From Streptomyces albipurpureus (GTDB taxonomy: Bacteria > Actinomycetota > Actinomycetes > Streptomycetales > Streptomycetaceae): DNA of 64,000 nucleotides. Positions 1-7,483 of this stretch are shown here, one piece after another (position 1 is the stretch's first letter; each line of letters opens with the position of its first letter). The translations under genes were made by a program, and so were the position numbers. The notes beneath the pieces are model-generated. The model saw nothing but the letters and a program-made list of their open reading frames with translations. It ran no database searches and had not been told where the DNA came from. Location: assembly GCF_023701525.1 (NCBI RefSeq), contig NZ_JAMQAW010000002.1, positions 68,496 to 132,495 on the forward strand. The letters run 5' to 3'.

Positions 1-1
1 G

Positions 2-910
2 ACGTTGGAGGACTTCACCGACGAGCGCTGCCGTGAGCACATCCGCCGGGCGGTCGGGGACCCGGACCTCGATGTGGAGATCACCGGGAAGGCCCCCTGG
101 CACGCCGCCGAACGGGTCGCCCTGCGCTATGGCGAGGGGAGGGTCTTCCTCGCCGGCGACTCGGCGCACGAGATGTCGCCGACCGGGGCGTTCGGCTCCA
201 ACACCGGTATCCAGGACGCCCACAACCTCGCCTGGAAGTTGGCGGCGGTGCTCGGAGGCTGGGCTGGGCGCGGACTGCTCGACACCTACAGCGAGGAGCG
301 GATGCCGGTGGCCAGGGCCACCAGCGAACGCGCGTCGGCCCGCTCGGTGGAGCACAGCCACCCCGGCTACACTCCGGCGATCACTCCGGGCGGCGGCCCG
401 CAGGGCGGGGTCCTCACGGTGGCCATGGGGTACGGCTATCCGCACGGCGCGGTCATCGGAGCCGACCCCGAGCGCCCGGTCGTCCCCGGAGAACTGCGGC
501 TGATCGGCGAGCCCGGCACCCGGGCTCCCCATCTGTGGGTGGACAGGGCGGGCGAACGCCTGTCAACCCTGGACCTCTACGAGCGCACCCTCGTCCTCCT
601 GTGCGCCGAAGGCTCCGATTGGGTGAACGCCGGCCGTCGAGCCGCTGACCGGTTGTCGGTTCCGCTCGATGTGTACGCCATGGGCCCGGGACCGGATGCG
701 GATCTGGTCCCCGAGGTGGGCGGGGAATGGGCCGAGCGGCATGGCCTGTCCCAGTCCGGTGCGCTGCTGGTGCGACCGGACGGTGTGGTCGCCTGGCGTG
801 CCAAAGACGCTGTGCAGGACCCGGAGAACGCCTTGGCTACGGCACTGGCCGAACTCCTTCGACTGGGAACACCGAAGAAGTCGCAGGCCACGGCGGGGAA
901 CGGGGGTTAG
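2..910 (+). CDS. FAD-dependent aromatic monooxygenase, C-terminal part (cut by the window edge)
   Basis: Only the last 302 residues are present; the frame is open from base 2, so the N-terminal Rossmann half lies outside. The visible part has the second FAD-contacting motif GDSAHEMSPTGAFGSN (near visible residue 52) followed by GIQDAHNLAWKLA. This is the signature of group A flavin hydroxylases of the phenol hydroxylase and polyketide aromatic hydroxylase type. The last ~130 residues fit the thioredoxin-like C-terminal domain of that family. These enzymes hydroxylate aromatic substrates with NAD(P)H and O2. No biosynthetic partner is visible to the right, so the substrate cannot be inferred. 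Confidence 0.85.
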   Translation, partial: TLEDFTDERCREHIRRAVGDPDLDVEITGKAPWHAAERVALRYGEGRVFLAGDSAHEMSPTGAFGSNTGIQDAHNLAWKLAAVLGGWAGRGLLDTYSEERMPVARATSERASARSVEHSHPGYTPAITPGGGPQGGVLTVAMGYGYPHGAVIGADPERPVVPGELRLIGEPGTRAPHLWVDRAGERLSTLDLYERTLVLLCAEGSDWVNAGRRAADRLSVPLDVYAMGPGPDADLVPEVGGEWAERHGLSQSGALLVRPDGVVAWRAKDAVQDPENALATALAELLRLGTPKKSQATAGNGG

Positions 911-1039
911 CCGCCCGCCGGGCCGCGTCATCGGCGGTCACACCTGCGCCCGGATGCCGTCGTCCGGGTCGCGCGTGTGGCCGCCGCGTTCTACGGTGCG
1001 CGAACAGCCCGCCGTACACGGGAGGTGTAGAAAGAGGAC

Positions 1040-3715
1040 ATGGCCTCACGGAACGGCCGGCGCTCGGTCCTACGGATGCGAACCGTCGCGGGCCAGGTCT
1101 TTCTCCTCCAAGTGGCGATCGTGGTGTTGCTCGTCGCCACCTGCATCGTCGCCCTTGTCCTGCAATCGCACGCGGACAGCGAGGGCGAAGCGGTCAGCCG
1201 CTCACTCGCCGTGGCGGAGACCTTCGCCCACTCCCCCGGCATCGACGCGGCTCTGAAGAGTGACGACCCGTCCGCGATTCTCCAGCCCACGACCGAGGCG
1301 GCCCGTCAGGACGCCGATGTGGACTTCCTGGTGGTCGTGGCACCCGACGGCACCCGCTACACCCACCCCGTGCCGGGCCTGGTCGGAAAGAAGTTCACCG
1401 GCAACATCCAGCCGGTACTCAAGGGCGAGACCCTCACCCGCAGGTTCAACAGCGGCATCGGCCCGCTCGTCGCGGTCGCGGTCCCGGTCCGGGACGATGA
1501 CGGCACCGTGATCGGGGTGGTGTCGGCCGGGGTCACCCTGGACCGGGTCAGCGGAGCCGCCAACGACCAGTTCCCGCTGATCTTCGGCGCGGCGGGCGGA
1601 ATCCTGCTCCTCACCACCGGCGGCGCGGCCCTGGTGAGCAAACGGCTGCGCCGGCAGACCCACGGTCTGGGACCCGAAGAGATGACCCGGATGTACGAAC
1701 ACCATGACGCGGTGTTGCACTCGGTGCGGGAGGGCGTACTCATCGTCGGTGGGGACGGGCGGCTCCTGCTCGCCAATGACGAAGCCCGGCGGCTGCTCAA
1801 CCTCCCCGTCACGGTGGAGGGCCGCCCGGTGACCGAGTTGGGCCTGGAACCGGAGACCACTGAACTCCTGGCGTCCGGACGGGTGGCGTCCGATGAGATA
1901 CACCGTGTGAGTGATCGGCTCCTCGTGGTGAACCAGAGCCCCACGGACCGGGACGGCGGCCCGCCGGGCAGTGTGGCCACCTTCCGGGACACCACCGACC
2001 TCCAGGCGCTCAGCGGGCGGGCGGATGTGGCGCAAGGCCGGCTGAAACTGCTGTACGAGGCCGGTGCGGAGATCGGCACCAAGCTCGATGTCGTACGCAC
2101 CTGCGAAGAGCTGGTGGAGTTCTCCGTCGAGCGGTTCGCTGACTACGCCACCGTCGATCTGGTGGAGACGGTACTGCGCGGCGAGGAACCCACATCGACC
2201 GGCGCGGTCTCCGACATGCAGCGGATCGCCTCGGGCGGTCTGGGCCACGGCACCGATCACTTCCCGCTCGACAGCGTGATCCGCTATCTGCCGACCACCC
2301 GGCTGGGCGCCGGGCTGAGCAAGGGCGAGGCGGTGCTGGAGCCCGTACTCAGTGCCTTCAACGGCTGGGAGCAGCAGTCCCCGGAACGCGCGAGGGCCCT
2401 GGTGGAAGCCGGCTTCCACTCCATGATCGCGGTACCGCTGCGGGCTCGCGGGGCCATCCTCGGTGTGGCGATCTTCTGGCGTTCGGAGCGGCCGGAGGCC
2501 TATGACGAGGAGGATCGTTCCCTCGCCGAGGAACTGGTCGCCAGGGCCGCGGTGAGCGTGGACAACGCCCGCCGCTACTCCCGCGAACACACCATGGCCG
2601 TCACGCTTCAACGCAGCCTGCTGCCCCGCGGACTGCCGGAACAACACGCCATCGACGTCGCCTACCGCTATCGACCGGCGCAGGCCGGGCTCGGCGGTCT
2701 AGGCGGGGTCGGCGGGGACTGGTTCGACGTCATCCCCCTGCCCGGTGCGCGGGTGGCGCTGGTGGTCGGTGATGTCGTGGGCCACGGGCTGCACGCCGCA
2801 GCCACCATGGGCCGGCTGCGGACCGCCGTGCACAACTTCTCCACCTTGGATCTGCCACCCGATGAACTCCTGTGGCATCTGGACGAACTGGTCACCCGGA
2901 TCGACCAGGACGAGGCCGAGGGCGGGGTGGAGGCCGGAGTCACCGGAGCCACCTGCCTCTACGCGATCTACGACCCGGCATCCGGTCGCTGCACCATGGC
3001 CCGCGCCGGGCATCTTCAACCCGTGGTGCTCCAACCGGACGGCACCGCGGTCATCGCCGACGTACCCGGAGGACCACCGCTGGGGCTCGGTGGTCTGCCC
3101 TTCGAAACGTTGGAGCTGGAACTCCCCGAGAACAGCACCCTCGTGCTGTACACCGATGGCCTGGTGGAGGATCGCCGGCGAGACATCGACGTGGGCCTGG
3201 CGATGCTGTGCGACACCCTCTCCGGACATCCCGAGCGCACCGCCGAAGAGACCTGTGAGGCCGTGTTGGCCGCCCTGCTCCCCGACCCCCAGCGTGATGA
3301 CATCGCCCTGCTCGTGGGGCGCACCAAGGTCTTCAACACCAGCGAGGTCGCCGACTGGGAGGTACGCAGTGACCCCTCGGCGGTCGCTGAGGTACGGGCC
3401 GCGGTCGCCCACAAGCTCGACGAATGGGGCCTGGAGGACGAGGCATTCACCACCGAGCTGATCCTCAGCGAGCTGGTGACCAACGCGATCCGCTACGCCG
3501 TGGGGCCCATTCGGGTACGACTGATCCGCGAACGCGCACTGATCTGCGAGGTGTCTGATCGCAGCAGCACCTCCCCGCATCTACGGCAGGCCGCCAGCAC
3601 CGACGAAGGTGGTCGAGGGCTCTTCCTGGTGGCCCAGTTCGCCGACCGCTGGGGAACGCGGTACACCTCCGACGGCAAGGTGATCTGGACCGAGCAACCA
3701 CTGCCTCCGGAGTAA
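1040..3715 (+). CDS. Membrane SpoIIE-family protein phosphatase with Cache, PAS, GAF and HATPase domains
   Basis: An 891-residue signalling protein. Order: a TM helix (about 14-38), an extracytoplasmic Cache-like sensor (about 40-175), a second TM helix (about 178-198), a PAS domain (about 215-330), a GAF domain (about 335-500), a PP2C/SpoIIE phosphatase (about 535-755) and a GHKL ATPase (about 770-885). Phosphatase metal motifs are present: GGDWFDVI, VGDVVGHG, YTDGLVE and DDIALLV. The ATPase has an N-box-like ELVTNAIRYA and GRGLFLV, as in RsbW-type anti-sigma kinases. Family knowledge: such fusions dephosphorylate anti-sigma-factor antagonists and can phosphorylate them with the kinase-like domain. 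The ligand and partner are unknown. The ATG follows GGAGG and GAAAGAGGA. Confidence 0.93.
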   Translation: MASRNGRRSVLRMRTVAGQVFLLQVAIVVLLVATCIVALVLQSHADSEGEAVSRSLAVAETFAHSPGIDAALKSDDPSAILQPTTEAARQDADVDFLVVVAPDGTRYTHPVPGLVGKKFTGNIQPVLKGETLTRRFNSGIGPLVAVAVPVRDDDGTVIGVVSAGVTLDRVSGAANDQFPLIFGAAGGILLLTTGGAALVSKRLRRQTHGLGPEEMTRMYEHHDAVLHSVREGVLIVGGDGRLLLANDEARRLLNLPVTVEGRPVTELGLEPETTELLASGRVASDEIHRVSDRLLVVNQSPTDRDGGPPGSVATFRDTTDLQALSGRADVAQGRLKLLYEAGAEIGTKLDVVRTCEELVEFSVERFADYATVDLVETVLRGEEPTSTGAVSDMQRIASGGLGHGTDHFPLDSVIRYLPTTRLGAGLSKGEAVLEPVLSAFNGWEQQSPERARALVEAGFHSMIAVPLRARGAILGVAIFWRSERPEAYDEEDRSLAEELVARAAVSVDNARRYSREHTMAVTLQRSLLPRGLPEQHAIDVAYRYRPAQAGLGGLGGVGGDWFDVIPLPGARVALVVGDVVGHGLHAAATMGRLRTAVHNFSTLDLPPDELLWHLDELVTRIDQDEAEGGVEAGVTGATCLYAIYDPASGRCTMARAGHLQPVVLQPDGTAVIADVPGGPPLGLGGLPFETLELELPENSTLVLYTDGLVEDRRRDIDVGLAMLCDTLSGHPERTAEETCEAVLAALLPDPQRDDIALLVGRTKVFNTSEVADWEVRSDPSAVAEVRAAVAHKLDEWGLEDEAFTTELILSELVTNAIRYAVGPIRVRLIRERALICEVSDRSSTSPHLRQAASTDEGGRGLFLVAQFADRWGTRYTSDGKVIWTEQPLPPE

Positions 3716-3720
3716 CCCGC

Positions 3721-3752
3721 AGGGTGCGGGGGCCACCCGGCCCCCGCACCCT
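3721..3752. terminator. Bidirectional terminator hairpin between convergent genes
   Basis: A perfect 14-bp G/C-rich inverted repeat (AGGGTGCGGGGGCC and its complement) with a 4-nt loop sits in the 45-bp gap between the convergent phosphatase and ycnI stops. It can serve both directions. There is no U-tract, as is usual in Streptomyces. Confidence 0.8.
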
Positions 3753-3760
3753 GGACAGCC

Positions 3761-4480
3761 TCAGGAAGTCGCGCTCGAACGGCGCTTGAACACCCACATG
3801 ATCACTCCACCGGCGGCCACCACCACAAGCGCCAGCACACCGATGGCAACGCCCATCCCGCCGCTGTCCTTGCTCTCCTCGGCAGCCTGTGTCTGATCCC
3901 CGGTGCCCGACTCGGCCTGGGAACCGTCGGACTTCTTGTCCGAAACCGGGATGGGGGGCTTGCTCGGGGCAACCGGAGTGCCCTCCCACTTGGCTTCCTT
4001 GGACGCCGACTTCAACTTCAGCACCGGGGCGGGGTTCTCCGGCTTCTTGCCGTCCTTGGGCTCCTCAACCCAGCGGGCGAGCTTCCCATCGCTGTAGGTC
4101 TCCACCGTCTTGAAGACCAGCGACTCAGCGTCCGGCAACTGCTTCACCACGATGCTGTAAACCGCCTTCTCACCCGTGGGAAGCGGCTTCCCACTGATGG
4201 TGAATCCGCCCTGGGCCTGGGCCAACCGCCAGCCCTCCGGGCCCTTCTTCAGACTGACCGTACCGGGGCTGATGCCCTCGGGCAGAACCACCTGAAGCAT
4301 GGCGAGGCCCGCCGACTTGGACTCGGCTTCCGAAGTGAAGGTCAAGGTGACGTTCTTCGCCAGACCACGGGCATCGGACGCGGTCACACCCGCGTGGGCC
4401 GAGGCGGGCGTAGCCACGGCCAGGGCCGTACCAAAAGCCACTGCTGCGGCCAGGGTTATCCGCAGGGGTGCGTTCCTCAT
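3761..4480 (-). CDS. ycnI: YcnI-family (DUF1775) secreted, membrane-anchored copper-associated protein
   Basis: A 239-residue exported protein. The start at 4480 is preceded by GAGGAG; an upstream in-frame start would only add a non-conserved extension. An N-terminal signal peptide ends at ATPASA, so cleavage would expose His-1 of HAGVTASDA. In YcnI proteins this N-terminal His takes part in a copper-binding site. The DUF1775 domain covers about residues 30-160, a Ser/Lys/Asp-rich linker follows, and a C-terminal TM helix (VAIGVLALVVVAAGGVIMW) ends in KRRSS. Family role: periplasmic or cell-surface copper handling, often with CopC/CopD. No copper partner gene adjoins it here, so the role is by homology only. 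Confidence 0.88.
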   Translation of the reverse strand: MRNAPLRITLAAAVAFGTALAVATPASAHAGVTASDARGLAKNVTLTFTSEAESKSAGLAMLQVVLPEGISPGTVSLKKGPEGWRLAQAQGGFTISGKPLPTGEKAVYSIVVKQLPDAESLVFKTVETYSDGKLARWVEEPKDGKKPENPAPVLKLKSASKEAKWEGTPVAPSKPPIPVSDKKSDGSQAESGTGDQTQAAEESKDSGGMGVAIGVLALVVVAAGGVIMWVFKRRSSATS

Positions 4481-4680
4481 GACTCTCCTCGTAACGAAAT
4501 CGTGGGGGGACGGGAGCTGTCGAGGCACGCCAAATGCTCCCGTTCGGGGTGAAGCGCCGTGGCACGGGTGGGGGTCCACGCCATGGCGCGCCCATCATTC
4601 ACGAACCGACCCTCAAAAAGTGGGTACTTGCCATATCTGGCGCCTCGCCTGCCCCAGAGGACCCTTCGGCAGGGGGCCCC

Positions 4681-4974
4681 TGGGCGGGGGGCCTGTGCTC
4701 GGGTCTTGGGCTGGGCGCCCCAGCTCTGCCATCCCCACCCGGGGTGGAGGGTTCCGTCCTCAAACGCCGGGGGTTCCCTGGGCGGGGGGCCTGTGCTCGG
4801 GTCTTGGGCTGGGCGCCCCAGTCTTGCCATCCCCACCCGGGGTGGAGGGTTCCGTCCTCAAACGCCGGGGGTTCCCTGGGCGGGGGGCCTGTGCTCGGGT
4901 CTTGGGCTGGGCGCCCCGGTCTTGCCATCCCCACCCGGGGTGGAGGGTTCCGTCCTCAAACGCCGGACAGGCTG
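4681..4974. repeat. Three tandem copies of a 98-bp intergenic repeat (module B, minus orientation)
   Basis: Three nearly identical 98-bp units start at 4681, 4779 and 4877. Each holds TGGGCGGGGGGCCTGTGC, a GGGCGCCC palindrome, CCCCACCCGGGGTGG and the core GTCCTCAAACGCCGG (4756-4770, 4854-4868, 4952-4966). Open frames through the array are low-complexity and lack coding character, so it is read as non-coding. The core is familiar to me from intergenic regions of Streptomyces genomes. Confidence 0.9.
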
Positions 4975-5049
4975 AGATCGACCCTCGGTAGGGCCCGACC
5001 TCGGATGAGGGACCGTGCCCCAGGGCCCTGAGCTCCTGGGCCGCGCACC

Positions 5050-5123
5050 CCGGTCTTGCCATCCCCACCCGAGGTAGAGGGTTCCGTCCTCAAACGCCGG
5101 ACAGGCTGAGATCGACCCTCGGT
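5050..5123. repeat. Further partial copy of module B
   Basis: The right part of the 98-bp unit recurs once more, with its core GTCCTCAAACGCCGG at 5086-5100. The downstream tail ACAGGCTGAGATCGACCCTC occurs both after the tandem array (4965-4984) and here (5101-5120), so the duplication includes flanking sequence. Confidence 0.8.
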
Positions 5124-5159
5124 GGGTGTGCCTTCTCTTGCTGGGGTCTGTTGGTGCTG

Positions 5160-5325
5160 GGGTCTTGGGTTGCTCGGGCTGAGGGGTCTTGTCCTGTGGT
5201 GGTTGGGGGGTGCTATCGGGGGTGACTCCTCAGCGTCGACGGCCTGAAGCGACTCCGAGCCGGCATGCGGGTCTTGCCGTCGATCGCTTCCGGGGACACC
5301 CCCTGCGCGCCCCCACGCCCAGACT
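5160..5325 (-). repeat. Left arm of a large inverted repeat (module A)
   Basis: About 165 bp here match the reverse complement of 5967-6137 almost base for base over the central ~130 bp. That centre includes TGCTATCGGGGGTGACTCCT, CAGCGTCGACGGCCTGAAGC and TCGATCGCTTCCGGGGACAC. Divergence rises toward the outer end. Long open frames cross the arm but have no recognisable protein and no codon bias. Confidence 0.88.
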
Positions 5326-5470
5326 TACATCCCCTGCCCCCAGGTCCCTGTCCCGCCGGGAGCCAGGGGACACGTTCTGCCCGCGCCCAGCCGAAACCTG
5401 CATCCCCTTACCCCTGGGTACTTGTCCAGCGGAGGAACGAGGGGGACACCTCCTACGTGCCCACTCGCCC

Positions 5471-5542
5471 GAGCACGGTGCACCTGCCTTGCCCTGGAGT
5501 GGGTGTCACAGGGCAAGGCACCTGGGGGAGGTCGCTTGGCTA
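5471..5542 (-). repeat. Inner inverted-repeat arm (pairs with 5905-5968)
   Basis: This segment, with TTGCCCTGGAGTGGGTGTCA and GGGAGGTCGCTTGGC, is the imperfect reverse complement of 5905-5968. On the right the inner and outer arms touch. On the left about 145 bp of related modules separates them, so the palindrome is asymmetric. Confidence 0.78.
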
Positions 5543-5904
5543 TGCGACGGGCTGATATCGCGGTCAGGGCCAGGGATGGCTTTGCGCACGGGGAAGGCGT
5601 CCTTCGCAGTGCGGGGGACACGCACCTGTCGCTGGGCTCAGGTCATGAGAGCACGTAGGGAACGAGGGTGGTTCCGATGCATGATCCCCGTTGCGCACGA
5701 GCCTGGGGGCACTCTCCTACGCTCGGGCCGTGCGCGAGTAAGCCTGCCTGGTGAAGGGTCAGTTCACGCGCCGCGTCCGGTTCCGGGCGATGACGTAGGG
5801 CCGGGGGTCAGGTGCCGCATGGGGGAGGTTGCAACCCATAGCGGGGACAACCCTGTGCAGCCTCAACCGTCACGTGGAGCCGACCGAGGGCACGGTTTCA
5901 CACC
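5543..5904. other. Central spacer of the inverted-repeat structure, no gene seen
   Basis: About 360 bp lie between the inner arms. I see no convincing start with ribosome binding site, no domain and no RNA gene. Open frames have arginine- and proline-rich content typical of non-coding high-GC DNA. Confidence 0.6.
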
Positions 5905-5968
5905 CACCCGGCCAAGCAACCTCCCTCAGGTGCCTGCCCTGTGACACCCACCCCAGGGCAAGGTGCAC
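5905..5968 (+). repeat. Inner inverted-repeat arm, right copy
   Basis: This is the reverse-complement partner of 5471-5542, including GCCAAGCAACCTCC and TGTGACACCCACCCCAGGGC. It abuts the outer arm at 5967. Confidence 0.78.
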
Positions 5969-6137
5969 CGGGCTTGGGCGTGGGGGCGCGCAGGGGGTGT
6001 CCCCGGAAGCGATCGACGGCAAGACCCGCACGCCGGAACGGAGTCGCTTCAGGCCGTCGACGCTGAGGAGTCACCCCCGATAGCACCCCCCAACCACAGC
6101 AAACACAAGACCCCTCGCCCGGGGAAACCCAAGACCT
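5967..6137 (+). repeat. Right arm of the large inverted repeat (module A)
   Basis: It mirrors 5160-5325. Module A begins GGGCTTGGGCGTGGGGGCGC and ends near GGGGAAACCCAAGACCTC. The same module recurs in the same orientation at 14684-14920, again followed by module B. Confidence 0.88.
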
Positions 6138-6186
6138 CAACCACCGCCACCTCACCCAAAGAAGAACACCTCGAAGGCAAACAACC

Positions 6187-6445
6187 CCAGCCCGTCCGGC
6201 GTTTGAGGACGGAACCCTTCACCCCGGGTGAGGACCATCAAGACGGGGACGGCCACCCCACGTACCCAAGGCCCCAACCACAAGCCGCCCCAGCCACAGG
6301 CACCCCCCTGCCGAAGGCCAACCCCAGCCCGTCCGGCGTTTGAGGACAGAACCCCCACCCCGGGAGAGGACACCAAGAACACGGGCGCCAGGCCCAAGAA
6401 TCAAGCCCCCGGCACAGGCCCCCCGCCCAGGGTCCCCCCGCAGAC
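6187..6445 (+). repeat. Two module B copies in plus orientation, running into the next gene
   Basis: Two diverged B units carry the core CCGGCGTTTGAGGAC at 6196-6210 and 6333-6347. The second unit extends to about 6445, past the stop codon (6401-6403) of the minus-strand gene, and includes a 21-bp stretch at 6412-6432 identical to the complement of the 98-bp array unit. Confidence 0.85.
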
Positions 6446-6982
6446 CAAGTTCCAGCGCCCCCTCCTCCCCTTGAGCTCCGTCAGTGTCAGCGGCCCCACG
6501 TCCAGCCGCCAGAACACCTCCGGTGCCAACCCCAACGCCCCCACTGTCAGCGCCCGCACCAGTGCGGGCTCCACCACCGCCAGCGTCCGTCCGTCCGGTA
6601 GTGACTCCAACCACTCCCCCGCCCTCGCGCACAGCTCCCGCAGTGACTCGCCTCCATGAGGGGAAGCGGTGGGGTCCCGGAGCCAGTGGTCGACGGCTGC
6701 GGGCTCTTGGGCGCTGACTTGGTCCAGCGTGAGCCCCGTCCATCTGCCTACGTCCCAGTCCGTGAGCTGCTCGGATGCCTCGGCCCGTAGCCCCAGGGCC
6801 TCGGCGGTCTGGCGACAGCGCAGCGAGGGCCCCCGTACCAGCAGGTCCGAGCGTGGCACCGACCGCGCTGCCGCGCTTGCCGCGCGTACCCCGTGCTCGT
6901 CCAATGGGCATTCCCCACCGAAGCGCGCCTCCCGCAGGGCAGCCGTCATCGCAGGTGAGATGAGCATCACCCGTACCGTCAT
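6401..6982 (-). CDS. Histidine-phosphatase-like protein lacking both catalytic histidines
   Basis: 193 residues. The start at 6982 follows GAGGAG. The fold matches the phosphoglycerate mutase/CobC superfamily: CPLDEHGVRAA, RGPSLRCRQTAEALGL, LTDWDVGRWTGLTLDQV, GGESLRELCARAGEWL. The N-terminal RHG motif, normally at the end of strand 1, is replaced by SPAM in MLISPAMTAAL. The second catalytic His region, normally S-H-G-G, reads VVEPALVRAL. It is therefore probably not a phosphatase and may bind a ligand or be regulatory. It diverges from the B12 riboswitch and cbtBA, and CobC-like proteins act in cobalamin biosynthesis, so a cobalt/B12 link is plausible. The last ~10 residues (TLGGGPVPGA) are encoded by an intergenic repeat unit. 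Confidence 0.82.
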   Translation of the reverse strand: MTVRVMLISPAMTAALREARFGGECPLDEHGVRAASAAARSVPRSDLLVRGPSLRCRQTAEALGLRAEASEQLTDWDVGRWTGLTLDQVSAQEPAAVDHWLRDPTASPHGGESLRELCARAGEWLESLPDGRTLAVVEPALVRALTVGALGLAPEVFWRLDVGPLTLTELKGRRGRWNLVCGGTLGGGPVPGA

Positions 6983-7030
6983 CGTCACGCTCCTCACTGG
7001 TCATCCCGCTCAACGACACAAGAACATCAC

Positions 7031-7043
7031 GGTGTCAGACACC
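7031..7043. promoter_or_regulatory. Short palindrome between divergent transcription units
   Basis: A perfect 6-1-6 palindrome, GGTGTCAGACACC, lies between the phosphatase-like gene (start 6982) and the riboswitch. It could be an operator. No regulator can be named from sequence and it may be chance. Confidence 0.25.
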
Positions 7044-7064
7044 ATGGCGGCACGGCCTCACAGG

Positions 7065-7195
7065 CGGTACGGTCGCGTGGACATGACGACGGTGTGACGG
7101 AAGCCCGGTGAAAGTCCGGCACGGTCGCGCCACTGTGTACCCGCACCTGTGCGGGAAGTCAGACCCAGCACCTTCGTCTAAGGCACCACGATCGG
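7065..7195 (+). ncRNA. Cobalamin (B12) riboswitch
   Basis: The conserved aptamer elements are present in order: GAAGCCCGGTGAAAGTCCGG (7100-7119), then CACGGTCGCGCCACTGT (the B12 box), then GTCAGACCCAGCACC near 7158. It ends about 30 bases before cbtB. Family knowledge: adenosylcobalamin binding represses downstream expression, here of a cobalt importer, giving feedback control. The outer boundaries are estimates. Confidence 0.92.
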
Positions 7196-7224
7196 GACGC
7201 GTTGTTCCCTCAGGAGGTTCTGCC

Positions 7225-7440
7225 ATGGCTCATTCTGCCGCGCCCGCCACCGCTGCCCCGGCCCTGACTCCCATATCGCTGAAGACGATTGCCCCCTGGG
7301 CGGTCTTCGTCGGTGTGTTGATGCTGGTACTGCTCTACTTCGTCGGCGCCGAGCAGGGCGCCACCTCCCTTGTCTCCGGTGAGAGCGTCCATGAGTGGGT
7401 CCATGACGGACGCCATCTCCTCGGCTTCCCCTGCCACTAG
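7225..7440 (+). CDS. cbtB: CbtB, small cobalt transporter subunit
   Basis: A 71-residue protein starting at the ATG after CAGGAGG. It has one TM helix (about residues 23-43, APWAVFVGVLMLVLLYFVGA) and the family's conserved His-containing C-terminus HEWVHDGRHLLGFPCH, the likely metal-binding site. The longer in-frame ORF beginning at 7108 would start inside the riboswitch and is rejected. CbtB works with CbtA, which begins 43 bp downstream, in B12-regulated cobalt uptake. Confidence 0.93.
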   Translation: MAHSAAPATAAPALTPISLKTIAPWAVFVGVLMLVLLYFVGAEQGATSLVSGESVHEWVHDGRHLLGFPCH

Positions 7441-7483
7441 GAACTCTCGCTCGAAGTTGCTCAGACCCACAGGGGAACCATCC

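Noticed and set aside
1202..2647. Long antisense frame (481 residues) opposite the phosphatase
   Set aside because: Shadow of strong third-position G/C bias; the sense frame has intact, ordered domains.
5189..5944. Open frames of up to 251 residues across the inverted repeat region
   Set aside because: No ribosome binding site, no domain, arginine/proline-rich content, and the mirrored repeats would require two unrelated proteins from the same DNA.
7108..7224. In-frame N-terminal extension of cbtB
   Set aside because: It would be encoded by the riboswitch aptamer; the ATG after CAGGAGG is the proper start.
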